This document shows, in pieces, positions 48,492 to 57,210 of a stretch of DNA of 64,000 nucleotides. Each line of letters begins with the position of its first letter. Positions within the stretch are counted from its first letter, which is position 1. This DNA is from Acidobacteriota bacterium. GTDB lineage: Bacteria; Acidobacteriota; Holophagae; Holophagales; Holophagaceae. Location: positions 62,001-126,000 of the forward strand of contig JAJYRN010000006.1 of NCBI GenBank assembly GCA_021794095.1, read 5' to 3'. The notes beneath the pieces are model-generated. The model did no database searches, was not told where the DNA came from, and worked only from the letters and a program-made list of their open reading frames with translations. The position numbers and the translations under genes were made by a program.

Positions 48492-48911
48492 TCAACGGCG
48501 GGAAGGCCGCGGGGGACGCGTGGGCTTGGGCCGCTCGGCTGCGAAACAGGCCCTACAGAGGGCCTTGGCGGGATCCTCCGGCACGAAGGGAACGTATTCC
48601 TGGGCTCCGCAGCGGGCGCAGGTGATGTGGGTGAGAATGCGGGCGGCATCCCCGGCTCCGCGCGATCGGTAGCTGAAGGAGCGCCGGTAGCAATCCGGGC
48701 AGAGAAAGAATTTCTTGCCGGGATCAAGGCGAAACCGGGCACCGCACTCCGAGCAGACCTTCTCGCGGGCGGCATCCGCGCTGGGCGGGGCCACAGCGAC
48801 GCGCTTGGTGAGCCGGACGCCGACCGCAGGCGACTCGACAGCCGGGGCGGATCCGGTGGGCTCCGGGTCTCCGGGAACCGGTACGGGCGACGGAGCAGGC
48901 CTTCGATTCAT
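48492..48911 (-). CDS. Cytoplasmic double zinc-ribbon protein
   Basis: 139 residues. A Pro-rich start (~45 residues) precedes four cysteine pairs: CSECGARF and CPDC form the first ribbon, CARCG and CRAC the second. The tail is Arg/Pro-rich. The spacing resembles zinc-ribbon proteins attached to regulatory or RNA-binding functions, but I do not recognise a family. Same strand as the secreted protein gene that follows, 13 bp away. No membrane segment. Confidence 0.65.
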   Translation of the reverse strand: MNRRPAPSPVPVPGDPEPTGSAPAVESPAVGVRLTKRVAVAPPSADAAREKVCSECGARFRLDPGKKFFLCPDCYRRSFSYRSRGAGDAARILTHITCARCGAQEYVPFVPEDPAKALCRACFAAERPKPTRPPRPSRR

Positions 48912-49077
48912 GGGGATGATTCCACTTCGACCCTGTGGCCGAACCCTGAGGGTAACCCAGTCGGGCGGCCTCTGGCGAGGCGCGAAATCCGCATGAACCC
49001 TAGCTTTTTGTCACGCCGGCGTCACCGTTCCTCCGAAGGGGCCCGGGTCCAGCCTTCACGTCTGGCATGCTGGGGGC

Positions 49078-50016
49078 ATGGACACCGCCCGCCAGATCCT
49101 GGAGCCCCTGCGCCTGGGGAACCCCCGGGCTGTGGCGCGGGCCATTTCCTGGATGGAGAACGGGCACCCCGAAGCCCGGGCCCTGATGGCGGCCCTGTGG
49201 CCCCACCTCGGCCGGGCCATGGTCGTGGGCCTCACGGGCTCGCCCGGCGCTGGCAAGAGCACCCTCACCGATCAACTCGCGCGCGCCCTCCGCGCAGAAG
49301 GCCAGAGGGTGGGCATTCTGGCCGTGGATCCCACCTCGCCCTTCAGCGGCGGCGCCATCCTGGGCGACCGCATCCGCATGCAGCGCATCGCGGCTGATCC
49401 CGGCATCTTCATCCGCAGCATGGCCACCCGCGGCGCCCTGGGCGGCCTGGCCCGGGCCACCCAGGACGCCATTGACCTGCTGGATGCGGCGGGCTTCGAC
49501 ACAGTGATCGTGGAGACCGTCGGCGTCGGCCAGGACGAGGTGGACGTGGTGAGCTGCGTCCATGCCTGCTGCGTGGTGCTGGTGCCCGGCATGGGCGATG
49601 AGATCCAGGCCATCAAGGCCGGGATCATGGAAGTGGCCGATCTCTTCGTGATCAACAAAGCGGATCGCGAAGGTGTGGATCAGGTGGAGCGCGAGATCGA
49701 AGCCATGAAGGCCCTCGCGCCGGCGCGGGGCTGGGATCCGCCAGTGCTGCGGACCGTGGCCGCCCAGGGCGAGGGGGTGCCCGCCCTCCTGGAGGCGATC
49801 CGGGCCCACGGCGTCTGGCTGCGGGCCCACGGGGGCCTGGCGCGCAAGGCCCGGGAGCGGGCCCGGCTGCGCTTCGAGTCGCTGCTGGCGGAAGAAACCC
49901 TGCGCCGGGCCAAGGCCCAGGCGGGGGCCGGGCGCATCGCGGCCTCGGTGGAGGCCATCGCCGAAGGCCGGATGGATCCCTACGCGGCGGTGGCCGCGAT
50001 CCTGGGCGAGGGCTGA
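49078..50016 (+). CDS. meaB: Methylmalonyl-CoA mutase-associated GTPase MeaB/ArgK
   Basis: 312 residues of the MeaB/ArgK G3E-type GTPase. VGLTGSPGAGKSTLTDQL is the P-loop, LAVDPTSPFSGGAILGDRIRM the conserved switch/metal region, VETVGVGQDEVDV the Walker B region and FVINKADREG the base-specificity motif. It loads and protects the B12 cofactor of methylmalonyl-CoA mutase; no mutase gene is in this window. A repeat region separates it from the glycosyltransferase gene downstream. Confidence 0.93.
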   Translation: MDTARQILEPLRLGNPRAVARAISWMENGHPEARALMAALWPHLGRAMVVGLTGSPGAGKSTLTDQLARALRAEGQRVGILAVDPTSPFSGGAILGDRIRMQRIAADPGIFIRSMATRGALGGLARATQDAIDLLDAAGFDTVIVETVGVGQDEVDVVSCVHACCVVLVPGMGDEIQAIKAGIMEVADLFVINKADREGVDQVEREIEAMKALAPARGWDPPVLRTVAAQGEGVPALLEAIRAHGVWLRAHGGLARKARERARLRFESLLAEETLRRAKAQAGAGRIAASVEAIAEGRMDPYAAVAAILGEG

Positions 50017-50048
50017 GGCCTCCCGGGACACCGCGTGGGGATCCCCCA

Positions 50049-50110
50049 TGGGGGTGCACGAGGGGGGACATCGCGAACCGAAGGTGAGCAGGCGGTCCCC
50101 CCTCGTTCAT
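50049..50110. repeat. 62-bp repeat unit, copy 1
   Basis: Two near-identical units lie 99 bp apart between meaB and the glycosyltransferase gene, differing at only two positions within the unit. Each contains an inverted repeat: ACGAGGGGGGAC with GTCCCCCCTCGT in copy 1 across a 25-nt loop. Reading leftward, both units encode the same peptide. Confidence 0.85.
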
Positions 50111-50147
50111 GGCAGACGCGGCGTCCCGGCTTGGCCGGGATCCCGCG

Positions 50148-50209
50148 TGGGGGTGCACGAGGGGGGACATCGCGAACCGGAGGTGAGCAGGCGGCCCCCC
50201 CTCGTTCAT
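50148..50209. repeat. 62-bp repeat unit, copy 2
   Basis: This unit differs from copy 1 by two A/G or T/C changes, so the outer part of its hairpin stem has one mispair. It lies 73 bp before the glycosyltransferase start. It is not CRISPR-like: only two units, with a 37-bp spacer. Confidence 0.85.
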
Positions 50210-50281
50210 ATCGCCCGGGTGGTATCCTCGCCACGACAACTGGGCGCGTTGAACGTGGCACAGGGATCGAGGAACTTCCCG

Positions 50282-52564
50282 ATGGACTCCACGCTGCCGG
50301 ACCGCATTGCTTTTCTGGGTGGGTACCTTCCGAGGCTCTGTGGCATTGCCACGTTCACCCACGATCTCTGCGAGGCCGTGGCCGCGGCGGCTCCGGCTTC
50401 CCTGTGCTACACCGGGGCGGTGAACGACCGGGCCGAGGGCTACGTCTATCCGCCACGCGTGCGCTTCGAACTCGACGAGAAGGATCTGGATTCCTACCGG
50501 CGCGGGGCGGATTTCCTGAACTTCGACAACGCGGATGTCCTGTGCGTGCAGCATGAGTTCGGCATCTACGGAGGCCCCGCCGGGAGCCACCTCCTGGCCC
50601 TGCTCAAGGAAGTGCGGATGCCGGTGGTGACCACGCTGCACACGGTGCTGCGCGATCCGAATGCCGACCAGCGGAAGGTGATGGAGGAGCTGATCCGCCG
50701 GAGCGGCCGGTTGGTGGTGATGGCCCGCAAGGGCGCGGAGATCCTGCGCGAGACCTACGGCGCGCCCGAGGCCAAGGTGGACATCATCCCCCATGGCATC
50801 CCGGACATGCCTTTCCTGGAGTCGAGCGTCTACAAGGCGCAATTCGGTGTGGAAGGCCGTCAGGTGCTGCTCACCTTCGGCCTCCTGGGACCGGGCAAGG
50901 GGATCGAGTACGCCATCGAGGCCCTGCCGGAGATCGTGAAGCGCCACCCGAACGTGGTCTACCTCGTGCTGGGCGCCACCCACCCCCATCTCGTCGCCCG
51001 GGAGGGCGAAAACTACCGCCTGGGCTTGGAGCGCCTAGCCGAAGACCGTGGGGTGAAGGATCACGTCATCTTCTACAACCGCTTCGTCTCGGCGGAGGAT
51101 CTCAAGGAGTTCATCGGCGCCACGGACATCTACCTCACGCCCTACCTCAACGAGGCGCAGATCACCTCGGGGACGCTGGCCTACGTCTTCGGGGCGGGCA
51201 AGGCCGTGGTCTCCACGCCCTACTGGCACGCCCAGGAACTGCTCGCCGAGGGGCGCGGCACCCTGGTGCCCTTCCGTGATCCGCGAGCCATCGCCGAAGG
51301 CGTGTGCGCCTACCTCGATGATCCGGTTCGCTTGCAGCGGACCCGCCAGGAGGCCCATCGGCTTGGGCGCGAAATGATCTGGCCGTCCGTGGCCCAGCGC
51401 TTCCTCGAATCCTTCCAGCGGGCCCGCAGCGAGCGGCGGGCTGCGCCCAGGGCCGCCTTCGCCGGGTGGACGCTGGCCAGCCGGCCCTACGACCTGCCCC
51501 CCCTCCGGCTCGACCATGTCCTCCGCATGAGCGACGGCACGGGCATCCTCCAGCACGCCACGTTCAACGTGCCCAACTTCAACGAGGGGTACTGCACGGA
51601 CGACAACGCCCGAGCCTTCATCCTCTGCAACCTGCTGGACGAGCTCGGCGGACATCCCCCCTCGGAGAACCTGGACCGCCTGGCCACCAGCTACCTCGCC
51701 TTCCTGGCCGCCGCCCTGAACCAGGGGACCTGCCGCTTCCGCAACTTCATGAGCCACGGACGGCAGTGGCTGGAAGACTCCGGCAGCGAGGACAGCCATG
51801 CCCGGGCCTTGTGGGCGGCGGGTACCGGTGCCGGCCGCTCCCGCAACGAGGGCCATCGGAAGTTGGCGATGCACCTCTTTGAACGGGCCCTGCCGGTGGC
51901 CGAGTCCTTCTCCTCTCCGCGCGCCTGGGCCTTCACCCTGCTGGGGATCCACGAGGTGTTGCGTCGCTTCCCGGGACATGGCCCGGCCGAGGCGGCACGG
52001 GAACACCTGACAGCGCGGCTCATCCAACTGTGGGATGGCTGTGCGACCGAGAATTGGCCCTGGTTCGAGTCCATCGCCACCTACGACAATGCGCGCCTTT
52101 CCCAAGCCCTGCTGCTCAGTGGCCAGGCCATGCCCCATCCCAGGGCCCTGGAGATCGGCCTCAGCTCCCTCGGATGGCTCGCCTCCGTGCAGAAGACGCA
52201 GGCGGGCCATTTCCGGCCCATCGGCAGCAACGGCTTCTACGAGCGCGATGGCGGCCACGCCTACTTCGACCAGCAGCCGGTAGAGGCGCAGGCCATGGTG
52301 GCGGCCTGTCTCGAAGCCTTCCGCGCCACGCAGGATCCGGCCTGGTCCCGGGAGGCCAAGCGGGCCTTCGAATGGTTCCTCGGCCGCAACGACCTCGCCT
52401 TGCCGCTCTACGACCCCAGCAGCGGGGGCTGCGGAGACGGCCTCCACCACGATCGGGTCAACGAGAACCAGGGTGCCGAATCCACGCTGGCCTTCCAGCT
52501 CTCCCGCGCCGAGATGAACTTCCCTGAACATTCGATCGCCGCTTCGGCGAGCAAGGATCTATGA
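50282..52564 (+). CDS. GT4-type glycosyltransferase fused to a C-terminal helical domain
   Basis: 760 residues. The N-terminal half (~1-390) is a GT-B glycosyltransferase: GGYLPRLCGIATFTHDL at the acceptor side, VTTLHTVLRDPN, FGLLGPGKGIEYAIEALPEI, YLTPYLNEAQITSGTLAYVFGAGKAV and a later PYWHAQELL. The C-terminal half has repeated Trp/His-containing helical elements (FNEGYCTDDNARA, ENWPWFESIATYDNARLSQALL) like an (alpha/alpha)6 barrel; catalysis there is unproven. The stop overlaps the GH130 start (ATGA). Activity is probably on mannose- or glucose-containing surface or storage glycans. Confidence 0.83.
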   Translation: MDSTLPDRIAFLGGYLPRLCGIATFTHDLCEAVAAAAPASLCYTGAVNDRAEGYVYPPRVRFELDEKDLDSYRRGADFLNFDNADVLCVQHEFGIYGGPAGSHLLALLKEVRMPVVTTLHTVLRDPNADQRKVMEELIRRSGRLVVMARKGAEILRETYGAPEAKVDIIPHGIPDMPFLESSVYKAQFGVEGRQVLLTFGLLGPGKGIEYAIEALPEIVKRHPNVVYLVLGATHPHLVAREGENYRLGLERLAEDRGVKDHVIFYNRFVSAEDLKEFIGATDIYLTPYLNEAQITSGTLAYVFGAGKAVVSTPYWHAQELLAEGRGTLVPFRDPRAIAEGVCAYLDDPVRLQRTRQEAHRLGREMIWPSVAQRFLESFQRARSERRAAPRAAFAGWTLASRPYDLPPLRLDHVLRMSDGTGILQHATFNVPNFNEGYCTDDNARAFILCNLLDELGGHPPSENLDRLATSYLAFLAAALNQGTCRFRNFMSHGRQWLEDSGSEDSHARALWAAGTGAGRSRNEGHRKLAMHLFERALPVAESFSSPRAWAFTLLGIHEVLRRFPGHGPAEAAREHLTARLIQLWDGCATENWPWFESIATYDNARLSQALLLSGQAMPHPRALEIGLSSLGWLASVQKTQAGHFRPIGSNGFYERDGGHAYFDQQPVEAQAMVAACLEAFRATQDPAWSREAKRAFEWFLGRNDLALPLYDPSSGGCGDGLHHDRVNENQGAESTLAFQLSRAEMNFPEHSIAASASKDL

Positions 52565-54018
52565 CCTCCATCCGGCTTCGCCATCTCGGCGTGTCGCTCG
52601 TTCCCGAGAGCGCCCGCGTCATCCTGCGGCCCTTTATTCCGTCGCACATCCAGCGCGTCACTACGATCATCGGTCGCGCCCTGGCTCTGAGCGAGGCGGA
52701 CGCCACCCGGGATCTGGCGGCCATGCTCCGGGAATTCGACGGCCGGCACCTCGACCTCGAATCCGCCCTGCTCGCGAATTACGAGCAGGTGGCGCCCCAC
52801 GTCTTCACGCAACGTCCCCTGTCGCAGGCGCGCAGGCTGCTCATCGGCGCGCTCTTCTCCGGGGAGTACGCCTTGGAATCCGCGGCGCTCTTCAACCCCT
52901 CCATCGTGCCCCATCCGGATCAAGACGGGATTCCTGCGGGCTCGCTGCGATTCATCTTGAGCCTCCGGGCCACGGGAGAGGGGCACATCTCCTCCATCGA
53001 ATTCCGCACGGGCCTCATCACCGCGGAGGGTGCCATCGCGCTGGACCCCGTCTCCCGCTTTGTCACCGTTCCGGAGGTGGATCCCAACCCCACCTACATG
53101 AAGGGTCCGTTCGCGCTCAAGCTGCACGAGATGGGCTTCGACAACGCCCACGCGGTGGCCGTGATGGAACCGCTCGGCGAGGACTTCACGCGGAGCGATC
53201 TGGATCAGAGCATCCTGCGCCTCCGACGGGAGGCCCGGCCCGTCACACAGGACCTCAAGAACACGCTGCATGGCATCCAGTGGCTCGCCGAGTCGAACTA
53301 CGAAATGGATTTTCCCCCCGGACTGGACATGGGCGAGCGCGCCCTGTTCCCGGTGTCCTCGAACGAGAGCCACGGCATCGAGGATGCGCGGTTCGTCCGC
53401 TTTACGGAGGACGATGGGACGGCGATGTACTACGCCACCTACACGGCCTACAACGGGCGCGCGGTCCTGCCGCAATTCATCGAGACGAAGGATTTCCTCC
53501 ATTTCCGCGTGCTCACCCTCAACGGCGCGGCGGTACAGAACAAAGGCATGGCGCTCTTCCCCCGGCGGATCGAGGGCAACTACGCCATGCTGTCGCGCCA
53601 GGACGACGAGAACCTTTTCATCATGTTCTCGGACAATCCCCACTACTGGGGCGAGGCGAAGCTGCTCCTGCGCCCATCGGAAGTATGGGAATCCGTGAAG
53701 ATCGGGAATTGTGGCTCGCCCATCGAGACTGAGGCCGGCTGGCTGGTGATCACCCACGGTGTCGGCCCCATGCGCAAATACTGCATCGGCGCCGCGCTGC
53801 TCGACCTCCACGATCCCACGAAGGTCCTCGGCCGCCTGCGCGAACCGTTGCTGGTGCCCGAAGGCCCTGGGCGAGAGGGCTACGTCCCCAACGTCGTCTA
53901 CAGCTGCGGTTCCCTCGTCCATGGCCGGGAACTGGTCCTCCCCTACGCCATGAGCGACCGGGCCACCACCGTCGTGAGCGTATCTCTGGATGACTTGCTC
54001 GCCGCCCTGAAGGCCTGA
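52561..54018 (+). CDS. Glycoside hydrolase family 130 (mannoside phosphorylase-type) protein
   Basis: 485 residues. GH130 hallmarks are ESAALFNPSIVPHPD, the acidic region SNESHGIEDARFV, TAYNGRAVLPQFIETKDF, and the C-terminal HGVGPMRKYCIGAALLDL followed by DP. The family phosphorolyses or hydrolyses beta-mannosides. Its start overlaps the glycosyltransferase stop by 4 nt, so the two are translationally coupled. The donor sugar is not determined. An N-terminal extension (~100 residues before the beta-propeller) is longer than in small GH130 enzymes. Confidence 0.85.
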   Translation: MTSIRLRHLGVSLVPESARVILRPFIPSHIQRVTTIIGRALALSEADATRDLAAMLREFDGRHLDLESALLANYEQVAPHVFTQRPLSQARRLLIGALFSGEYALESAALFNPSIVPHPDQDGIPAGSLRFILSLRATGEGHISSIEFRTGLITAEGAIALDPVSRFVTVPEVDPNPTYMKGPFALKLHEMGFDNAHAVAVMEPLGEDFTRSDLDQSILRLRREARPVTQDLKNTLHGIQWLAESNYEMDFPPGLDMGERALFPVSSNESHGIEDARFVRFTEDDGTAMYYATYTAYNGRAVLPQFIETKDFLHFRVLTLNGAAVQNKGMALFPRRIEGNYAMLSRQDDENLFIMFSDNPHYWGEAKLLLRPSEVWESVKIGNCGSPIETEAGWLVITHGVGPMRKYCIGAALLDLHDPTKVLGRLREPLLVPEGPGREGYVPNVVYSCGSLVHGRELVLPYAMSDRATTVVSVSLDDLLAALKA

Positions 54019-54087
54019 ACGTTCCCTCCCGATTCTCCCGGGGATGCCAAAGGTTGATTCCTGCACGCGGCTTCCGATAAACGGGGC

Positions 54088-55254
54088 ATGAGCCCCTCCA
54101 GCCTGAACCGGGAGGATCCGGAGGCCATCCGCATGGTCCTGCAGCGGCTTTGCCGCGCCGGCGGATCCGCGACCCTTGCTTTCGGGCAGCTGCGGGGCGA
54201 GTTTCGCATCCTGGCCGAAACGCCCGACCGGGTGATCCTGGCCATCAGCGATGTGGAACGGGGCCAGTGGAGCCTCAAGCCCGGTGCCAAGCTCACCCTG
54301 GCCCTGACCGATCGCGGACTGCCTTTCGAAGCGGTGGTGGAATTCCAAGGCCACGGCCGCTTCCACGGGGTGGAGGCCAGCCATGTCTCCCTGCCCCGCC
54401 TCCTGCGGGCCACGGAGGCCCACCGACTGGCGGACTACATTCCCGACCGCCCGGTGCCCTGTTCCTATGCCGACCACCACAGCAATGTCCGCGACGGCCT
54501 GCTTCAGGCCTTCGGCATGGATGGGATGGAGCTTGCCGCCCCTGAGGCCCTGGCGGGTCTCCCCGATGTGCTGCGGTTGCACACGGCGTCCACGGTGGAG
54601 TTTCATGCCCCGGGGGGCACGCATTTCGTCCTGCCGGTGTCGGTGGCCTACCTGGGTGACCGCTACTGGGGCCTGCGGTTCCCGGACGACATGGATCCCC
54701 ATCTGCTCGGGCGCTTCCGGCAATGGTGCCAGGAGGCCCACCGAGCCCAGGCCCAGGTGGATCTGCAGGCCTTTGATCCAGGTGGAGCCGAGGTGCGGGA
54801 CACAGCCCCGAGGGAAGGCACAGGGCCGGAACCTCACTTCCACGCGGACCGGGATCCGCTGATCCTCGTCCTGGCGGAAGGCGAGGCCTTCCCCGTCCGT
54901 CTGGCCGCCGCCGTGGGGCGGAAATTCGGCGTGGCGTCACTGGACCTGGCGCGAGGACAGGTCCGGGCGCACCTGACGAGCCTGGGCGCCGGGCCGGAGG
55001 CGGCCTGGGGAAGGGTTCGCCTGATCCTGATCCACCGGTCCGTGCGCGGCGGGTCGGCCCTGGAGGTCTGCCGCCGGCTGGTCCAGGAGGAGCAGTGTCC
55101 GTTGCCCATCCTGATCGCAGGGACGGAGGAGGAGGCTGACCTCAAGCGGAATCGGGCCATCTCGGCCGGGGCCGTGGATTTCTGTGTGGTTGAACCGTTT
55201 AAAATATTAGGCGTGCTTAAGTTACTAGATGAGACCCTGAAGCTGTTCGAATAG
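54088..55254 (+). CDS. PilZ/YcgR-like protein with a degenerate receiver-like C-terminal domain
   Basis: 388 residues. The first part (~1-125) resembles the flagellar-brake PilZ-N domain; the second ([26 protein letters not shown] onward) fits a PilZ-like barrel without a clear RxxxR or DxSxxG. The final ~125 residues ([61 protein letters not shown]) look like a CheY fold without the phospho-Asp. Likely a c-di-GMP or motility adaptor, by domain flavour. The 3' end (55196-55235) is AT-rich, with rare codons (ATA, TTA, CTA). A chemoreceptor gene follows. Confidence 0.6.
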   Translation: MSPSSLNREDPEAIRMVLQRLCRAGGSATLAFGQLRGEFRILAETPDRVILAISDVERGQWSLKPGAKLTLALTDRGLPFEAVVEFQGHGRFHGVEASHVSLPRLLRATEAHRLADYIPDRPVPCSYADHHSNVRDGLLQAFGMDGMELAAPEALAGLPDVLRLHTASTVEFHAPGGTHFVLPVSVAYLGDRYWGLRFPDDMDPHLLGRFRQWCQEAHRAQAQVDLQAFDPGGAEVRDTAPREGTGPEPHFHADRDPLILVLAEGEAFPVRLAAAVGRKFGVASLDLARGQVRAHLTSLGAGPEAAWGRVRLILIHRSVRGGSALEVCRRLVQEEQCPLPILIAGTEEEADLKRNRAISAGAVDFCVVEPFKILGVLKLLDETLKLFE

Positions 55255-55330
55255 CCCCCGAACTTCAGATTGGTTCGCGCTGGGCCGATCACACAGACAG
55301 GGCCACCGGCCTCTGCTCCACGGGATCCCC

Positions 55331-56500
55331 ATGCCTTTCATTGATCGTCTCAGTGTCCGCGGCAAACTCATTGCCCTGTTGTTGCTGCCTTTCCTCGGCT
55401 TCTCCTACTTCAACCTGAAGGACACCCTCCTCCGGTTGCATCAGATCCAGGGTCTCGACGCGGCCCTCCAGTCCGACGCCTGGCGTTCCTTCACGATCAC
55501 CCTCCTGGTTTCCTTCGCCCTGTGGATGATCACGTTCTACGCCGTCTATCGCGTCGGCCGCAGCCTTACCCGGCCCCTCGCGAAGCTGGTCGAGGGCCTG
55601 AACCACAGCGACTTGACCCTCCAGTTGGCCATCCAGAGCGACGACGAGATCGGCCATGCCGCCGCCGCCTTCAATGCCTACAACGCGCGGATGCGACAGA
55701 TCTTCCAGGGACTGGGCGGCACCTCCTCCCAGGTGGCCAGCGGCTCCATCCAGCTCTCCGCCTCCGCCGAGCAGATCTCCGCCACCAGCACGACCATCGC
55801 CGGGAATTCAGAGGCCCAGCGGGCGGCGTTCGAACGGATTGCCGCCGCGGTGACCCAGCTTTCGGCGTCCATCGAGCAGGTCACCCGCAGCATCCAGCGG
55901 TCCAGTGCCGAATCCCAGGCCGCGGTGGAGGCCGTCCATCTGGGCACGGATGCGGGCGGCCGGTCCGCCGCGGCCATGGAGGACATCCGGCAGGCCACGG
56001 CGCGCATGGTCTCCGCCGTACGGCTCATCCAGGACATTGCCCGGCAGACCAACCTGCTTTCCCTGAACGCTGCCATCGAGGCCGCCAAGGCCGGGGCCAT
56101 GGGCAAGGGCTTCGCGGTGGTGGCCGAAGAGGTCCGCAAGCTGGCCGAGCGCAGTGGTGCCGCGGCCCGGGAGATCGGGGAGCTGATCGAGCGCAGCAAC
56201 GCTTCCGTGGACGATGGCGCCCGCACCGTGGCGGATACGGTGAACGCGCTGGGCACCATTGACCGCAACATCCAGAGCCTGGCAGCCATGGTCCAGCAGG
56301 TGGGTGTGGCGGCCGACGAGCAGGCCCGCACCAGCGGCGAGGTGGCCCGCCAGGTGGATGACAATGTGGTCCGGGTGGCCCAGAACGCCACGGCCACCGG
56401 GGAGTTGGCCCGCGCCGTGGCTGAGATCGCCCACACCGCCGCGGACCTGGCCCGTGCCGCGGAAGAGCAGAACCACGCCATCGGCCAGTTCAAGCTGTAG
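55331..56500 (+). CDS. Methyl-accepting chemotaxis protein with a minimal sensor
   Basis: 389 residues. Two membrane segments ([15 protein letters not shown] near 14 and [20 protein letters not shown] near 60) enclose only ~25 residues of periplasm, too short for a ligand domain. A HAMP-like linker follows ([20 protein letters not shown]). The signalling hairpin has the canonical [14 protein letters not shown] with [18 protein letters not shown], which binds CheA/CheW. Ala-rich methylation helices flank it. It may sense membrane or cytosolic state or another protein. The flavin reductase gene converges on it, 11 bp away. Confidence 0.92.
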   Translation: MPFIDRLSVRGKLIALLLLPFLGFSYFNLKDTLLRLHQIQGLDAALQSDAWRSFTITLLVSFALWMITFYAVYRVGRSLTRPLAKLVEGLNHSDLTLQLAIQSDDEIGHAAAAFNAYNARMRQIFQGLGGTSSQVASGSIQLSASAEQISATSTTIAGNSEAQRAAFERIAAAVTQLSASIEQVTRSIQRSSAESQAAVEAVHLGTDAGGRSAAAMEDIRQATARMVSAVRLIQDIARQTNLLSLNAAIEAAKAGAMGKGFAVVAEEVRKLAERSGAAAREIGELIERSNASVDDGARTVADTVNALGTIDRNIQSLAAMVQQVGVAADEQARTSGEVARQVDDNVVRVAQNATATGELARAVAEIAHTAADLARAAEEQNHAIGQFKL

Positions 56501-56511
56501 GCAGGTATCGC

Positions 56512-57129
56512 TCAGGGCAGGCGAGGCGCCTCCAGGCGCAGGGTTTCGCCCAGCACCCCGTAGTTCGGCCCGGCCACGGAGGCCAGCCGCGCCAGGGGCT
56601 GCCAGCGGCTGGCATCGGCGCAATCCAGGGCCTCGTCGTAGATCCGGTCCGCCGCGTGGGCCACGAGGACATCCAGAAGGATGAGGGTGGTGGCCGGTCC
56701 CAGCTCCACTTCCCGGTTCAGGCGGCATTCCAGGGCGACCGGAACCTCCGCCAGGCGCGGCGGGGCCACCCGCAGGGCAGGCAGGGTGGCCAAGCCCAGG
56801 CGTTCCACCTCGCTGACCTCCGGTCCCACCTCCTCGCCGCTGGCGTGAAGGGCTTCCAGGAGGGGGCGATCCGCGAGATGGACCACGGCCTCGCCCCGTT
56901 CCCGGAGGTTGCGGTGCGTGTCCTTCAGGGAGCCGTCCGGCCGCCGCCCCAGCGACACCGCCAGCATGGGCGGCCCGAAGATACCCATGAAGGCGCTGAA
57001 GGGCGCCAAGTTCACGCGGCCGGCGCCATCCACCGTGGTGATCCAGGCGATGGGCCGGGGGATCACGAGGCTGGAAAGGATGCGGTAGACATCGCGCTTG
57101 GGCAGGGAGGCAAGGTCGCGGGTGGCCAT
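56512..57129 (-). CDS. Flavin reductase family (DIM6/NTAB) protein
   Basis: 205 residues. The sequence VIPRPIAWITTVDGAGRVNLAPFSAFMGI is the FMN-binding signature of the DIM6/NTAB flavin reductase family, with later GEEVGPEVSEVERLGL and TLILLDVLVAHAAD. Members use NAD(P)H to reduce FMN or act as FMN-dependent reductases; the partner is unknown. I place the start at ATG 57129, which has GGAG at a 7-bp spacing, rather than the ATG two codons upstream whose GGAG is too close. Confidence 0.85.
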   Translation of the reverse strand: MATRDLASLPKRDVYRILSSLVIPRPIAWITTVDGAGRVNLAPFSAFMGIFGPPMLAVSLGRRPDGSLKDTHRNLRERGEAVVHLADRPLLEALHASGEEVGPEVSEVERLGLATLPALRVAPPRLAEVPVALECRLNREVELGPATTLILLDVLVAHAADRIYDEALDCADASRWQPLARLASVAGPNYGVLGETLRLEAPRLP

Positions 57130-57168
57130 GGTCATGCTCCGGGAAGGTCCACCGGCGAAGCATAACGA

Positions 57169-57196
57169 AAAACCCCGGGCCGGGGCCCGGGGTTTT
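57169..57196 (-). terminator. Rho-independent-like terminator of the modular secreted protein
   Basis: AAAACCCCGGGCC-GG-GGCCCGGGGTTTT is a perfect 13-bp inverted repeat, 15 bp after the stop of the leftward gene at 57211, ending in a T-run on the minus-strand transcript. It also insulates the flavin reductase promoter. Confidence 0.8.
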
Positions 57197-57210
57197 GGGG
57201 ATGCGGGAGG

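Noticed and set aside
50049-50209. Repeat pair as a CRISPR array
   Set aside because: Only two units with one spacer, long internal G/C runs and no cas genes.
54073-54080. TCCGATAA as a sigma-28 -10 box before the PilZ-like gene
   Set aside because: The -35 is only half matched and the box is 7 bp from the start codon, which would force an almost leaderless mRNA.
55284-55289. GCCGAT as a sigma-28 -10 box before the chemoreceptor
   Set aside because: The -10 is incomplete and no TAAA lies at the required spacing.
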